Source: Planctomycetota bacterium (GTDB taxonomy: Bacteria; Planctomycetota; Planctomycetia; Pirellulales; Thermoguttaceae). Taken from it: 6,776 nt of DNA. Both the position numbers and the translations under genes were made by a program. Positions 6,392 through 6,776 of the stretch are shown piece by piece; positions within the stretch are counted from its first letter, which is position 1; each line of letters starts with the position of its first letter. The stretch spans positions 1-6,776 of the forward strand of contig DQVB01000518.1 in the NCBI GenBank assembly GCA_015661985.1, given 5' to 3'. Below the pieces are notes generated by a model that had not been told where the DNA came from, searched no databases, and saw only the letters and a list, made by a program, of their open reading frames with translations.

Positions 6392-6429
6392 AGCTCTGGG
6401 TTGATCAAAGGATTAAGGGGAAAAGAGAA

Positions 6430-6445
6430 CCGAACGGCCGAACGG
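6430..6445. repeat. Tandem 8-bp repeat upstream of the cluster's first gene
   Basis: CCGAACGG occurs twice head to tail at 6430-6437 and 6438-6445. Each copy is an imperfect palindrome (CCG-AA-CGG). It starts 39 bp before the GTG start of the coiled-coil gene, a place where an operator or untranslated-leader hairpin could act. Whether a protein binds it is unknown. Confidence 0.4.
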
Positions 6446-6620
6446 CCTCCTCACGCCAACAATCCGGCCGCCCCGATACGCCGAACAGAGCCCATTTCAC
6501 CCTCGTCGGAGCCGACTTCCACTGGCTTGCCCGGGCCCCGGTTGGCCGGAATGTCCGCGATCGATCCAAAAGTAAACGTAGCTCACGTTCCCCAATGGAG
6601 CAAACCAAAAGCGGCCGCGC

Positions 6621-6648
6621 AACCGCCCGAGAGGTCAGAGGGGCGGTT
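6621..6648 (-). terminator. Terminator-like inverted repeat
   Basis: Perfect 8-bp arms AACCGCCC (6621-6628) and GGGCGGTT (6641-6648) enclose a 12-nt loop. On the minus strand it is followed by a GCGGCCGC palindrome and TTTT (6607-6610), which suggests termination of a minus-strand gene lying further right. The T-run is offset from the stem by about ten bases, so a simple structural inverted repeat is the alternative. Confidence 0.38.
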
Positions 6649-6680
6649 CAGCCCGCTTGCGCAGCAAAGGCCTCCCGTGG

Positions 6681-6699
6681 GACGGGCTTCCAGCCTGTC
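6681..6699. repeat. Short palindromic element, possible dispersed intergenic repeat
   Basis: GACGGGCT (6681-6688) and AGCCTGTC (6692-6699) form an 8-bp arm pair with one G-T mismatch around a TCC loop. The surrounding phrase (CCGTGGGACGGGCTTCCAGC) resembles interspersed intergenic palindromes I recall from planctomycete genomes; this cannot be confirmed from a single copy. Confidence 0.4.
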
Positions 6700-6742
6700 A
6701 CCCGCAACCCAAAAGATGCGCGCACGTGGCACACATGTGCGA

Positions 6743-6771
6743 GGAGTAAGACTCCAGCGAGGCTGCGCCTC
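6743..6771. repeat. Two adjacent perfect small hairpins
   Basis: GGAGT (6743-6747) pairs with ACTCC (6751-6755) around AAG, and GAGGC (6759-6763) pairs with GCCTC (6767-6771) around TGC. Two perfect 5-bp stems 3 bp apart, close to the palindrome at 6681, look like part of a composite intergenic repeat or a structured RNA end. The window ends before its full extent can be seen. Confidence 0.4.
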
Positions 6772-6776
6772 AGACC

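Larger units (their letters stand above)
6392..6776. other. Intergenic region upstream of the GTPase cluster
   Basis: No credible gene is visible. A 67-codon minus frame from a TTG at 6608 to a TGA at 6405-6407 has no Shine-Dalgarno and no recognisable composition. The cluster promoter should lie here on the minus strand, but I could not pick a convincing -35/-10 pair. The region contains a tandem 8-bp repeat, a terminator-like inverted repeat and three further hairpins, listed separately. Confidence 0.6.

Noticed and set aside
3726..6404. An 892-codon plus-strand open frame opposite the cluster, and a 557-codon one at 4696-6369
   Set aside because: Their translations are low-complexity Arg/Pro/Ser/Ala-rich and mirror the repeats of the coiled-coil gene. 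The minus-strand frames carry recognised domains and coupled starts, so these are antisense shadows of GC-rich coding DNA.
6405..6608. A 67-codon minus-strand frame just before the coiled-coil gene
   Set aside because: It begins at a TTG with no Shine-Dalgarno, its composition is unremarkable and it spans the likely promoter and leader region.

Overview
The window looks like a high-GC bacterial chromosome, most likely a planctomycete. This rests on gene content and not on any marker gene: a GAP1-type GTPase-associated cluster, a formylglycine-enzyme-like (FGE-like) domain protein, a decayed IS66-type transposase and hairpin-rich intergenic DNA are a combination I associate with planctomycetes. 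The genus cannot be named from the sequence.

Layout from left to right. Positions 1-150 hold the last 49 codons of a plus-strand gene running in from the left; it is aromatic-rich and possibly a membrane or glycosyltransferase tail. Positions 218-899 (minus) are a remnant of an IS66-like DDE transposase carrying a frameshift, an in-frame stop and truncated ends. Positions 900-1278 contain no convincing gene, but they do hold a near-consensus plus-strand promoter at 1158-1183. Positions 1279-6391 form a minus-strand, four-gene cluster transcribed right to left: a long coiled-coil protein with two tandem-repeat arrays, a membrane-anchored FGE-like domain protein, a zinc-ribbon P-loop GTPase, and a GAP1-like (GTPase-associated protein 1) protein. 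Positions 6392-6776 are the upstream intergenic region, with several hairpins, a tandem 8-bp repeat and a terminator-like inverted repeat.

The first three genes of the cluster are translationally coupled (TTGA/close restart, then ATGA overlap with a strong Shine-Dalgarno). The GAP1-like gene follows after a 63-105 bp gap. The reading I favour is a membrane-tethered GTPase-centred assembly. The GTPase would be the nucleotide switch, the GAP1-like protein its dedicated partner, and the FGE-like protein a membrane anchor with a cytosolic binding domain that lacks the catalytic cysteine pair. The coiled-coil protein would be an extended scaffold. GTPase-GAP1 pairs have been proposed computationally to belong to NTP-dependent biological-conflict (anti-invader) systems. 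The function of this four-gene version is inference and nothing in the window proves it. Very long plus-strand open frames opposite the cluster are antisense shadows caused by the high GC content and are not annotated.
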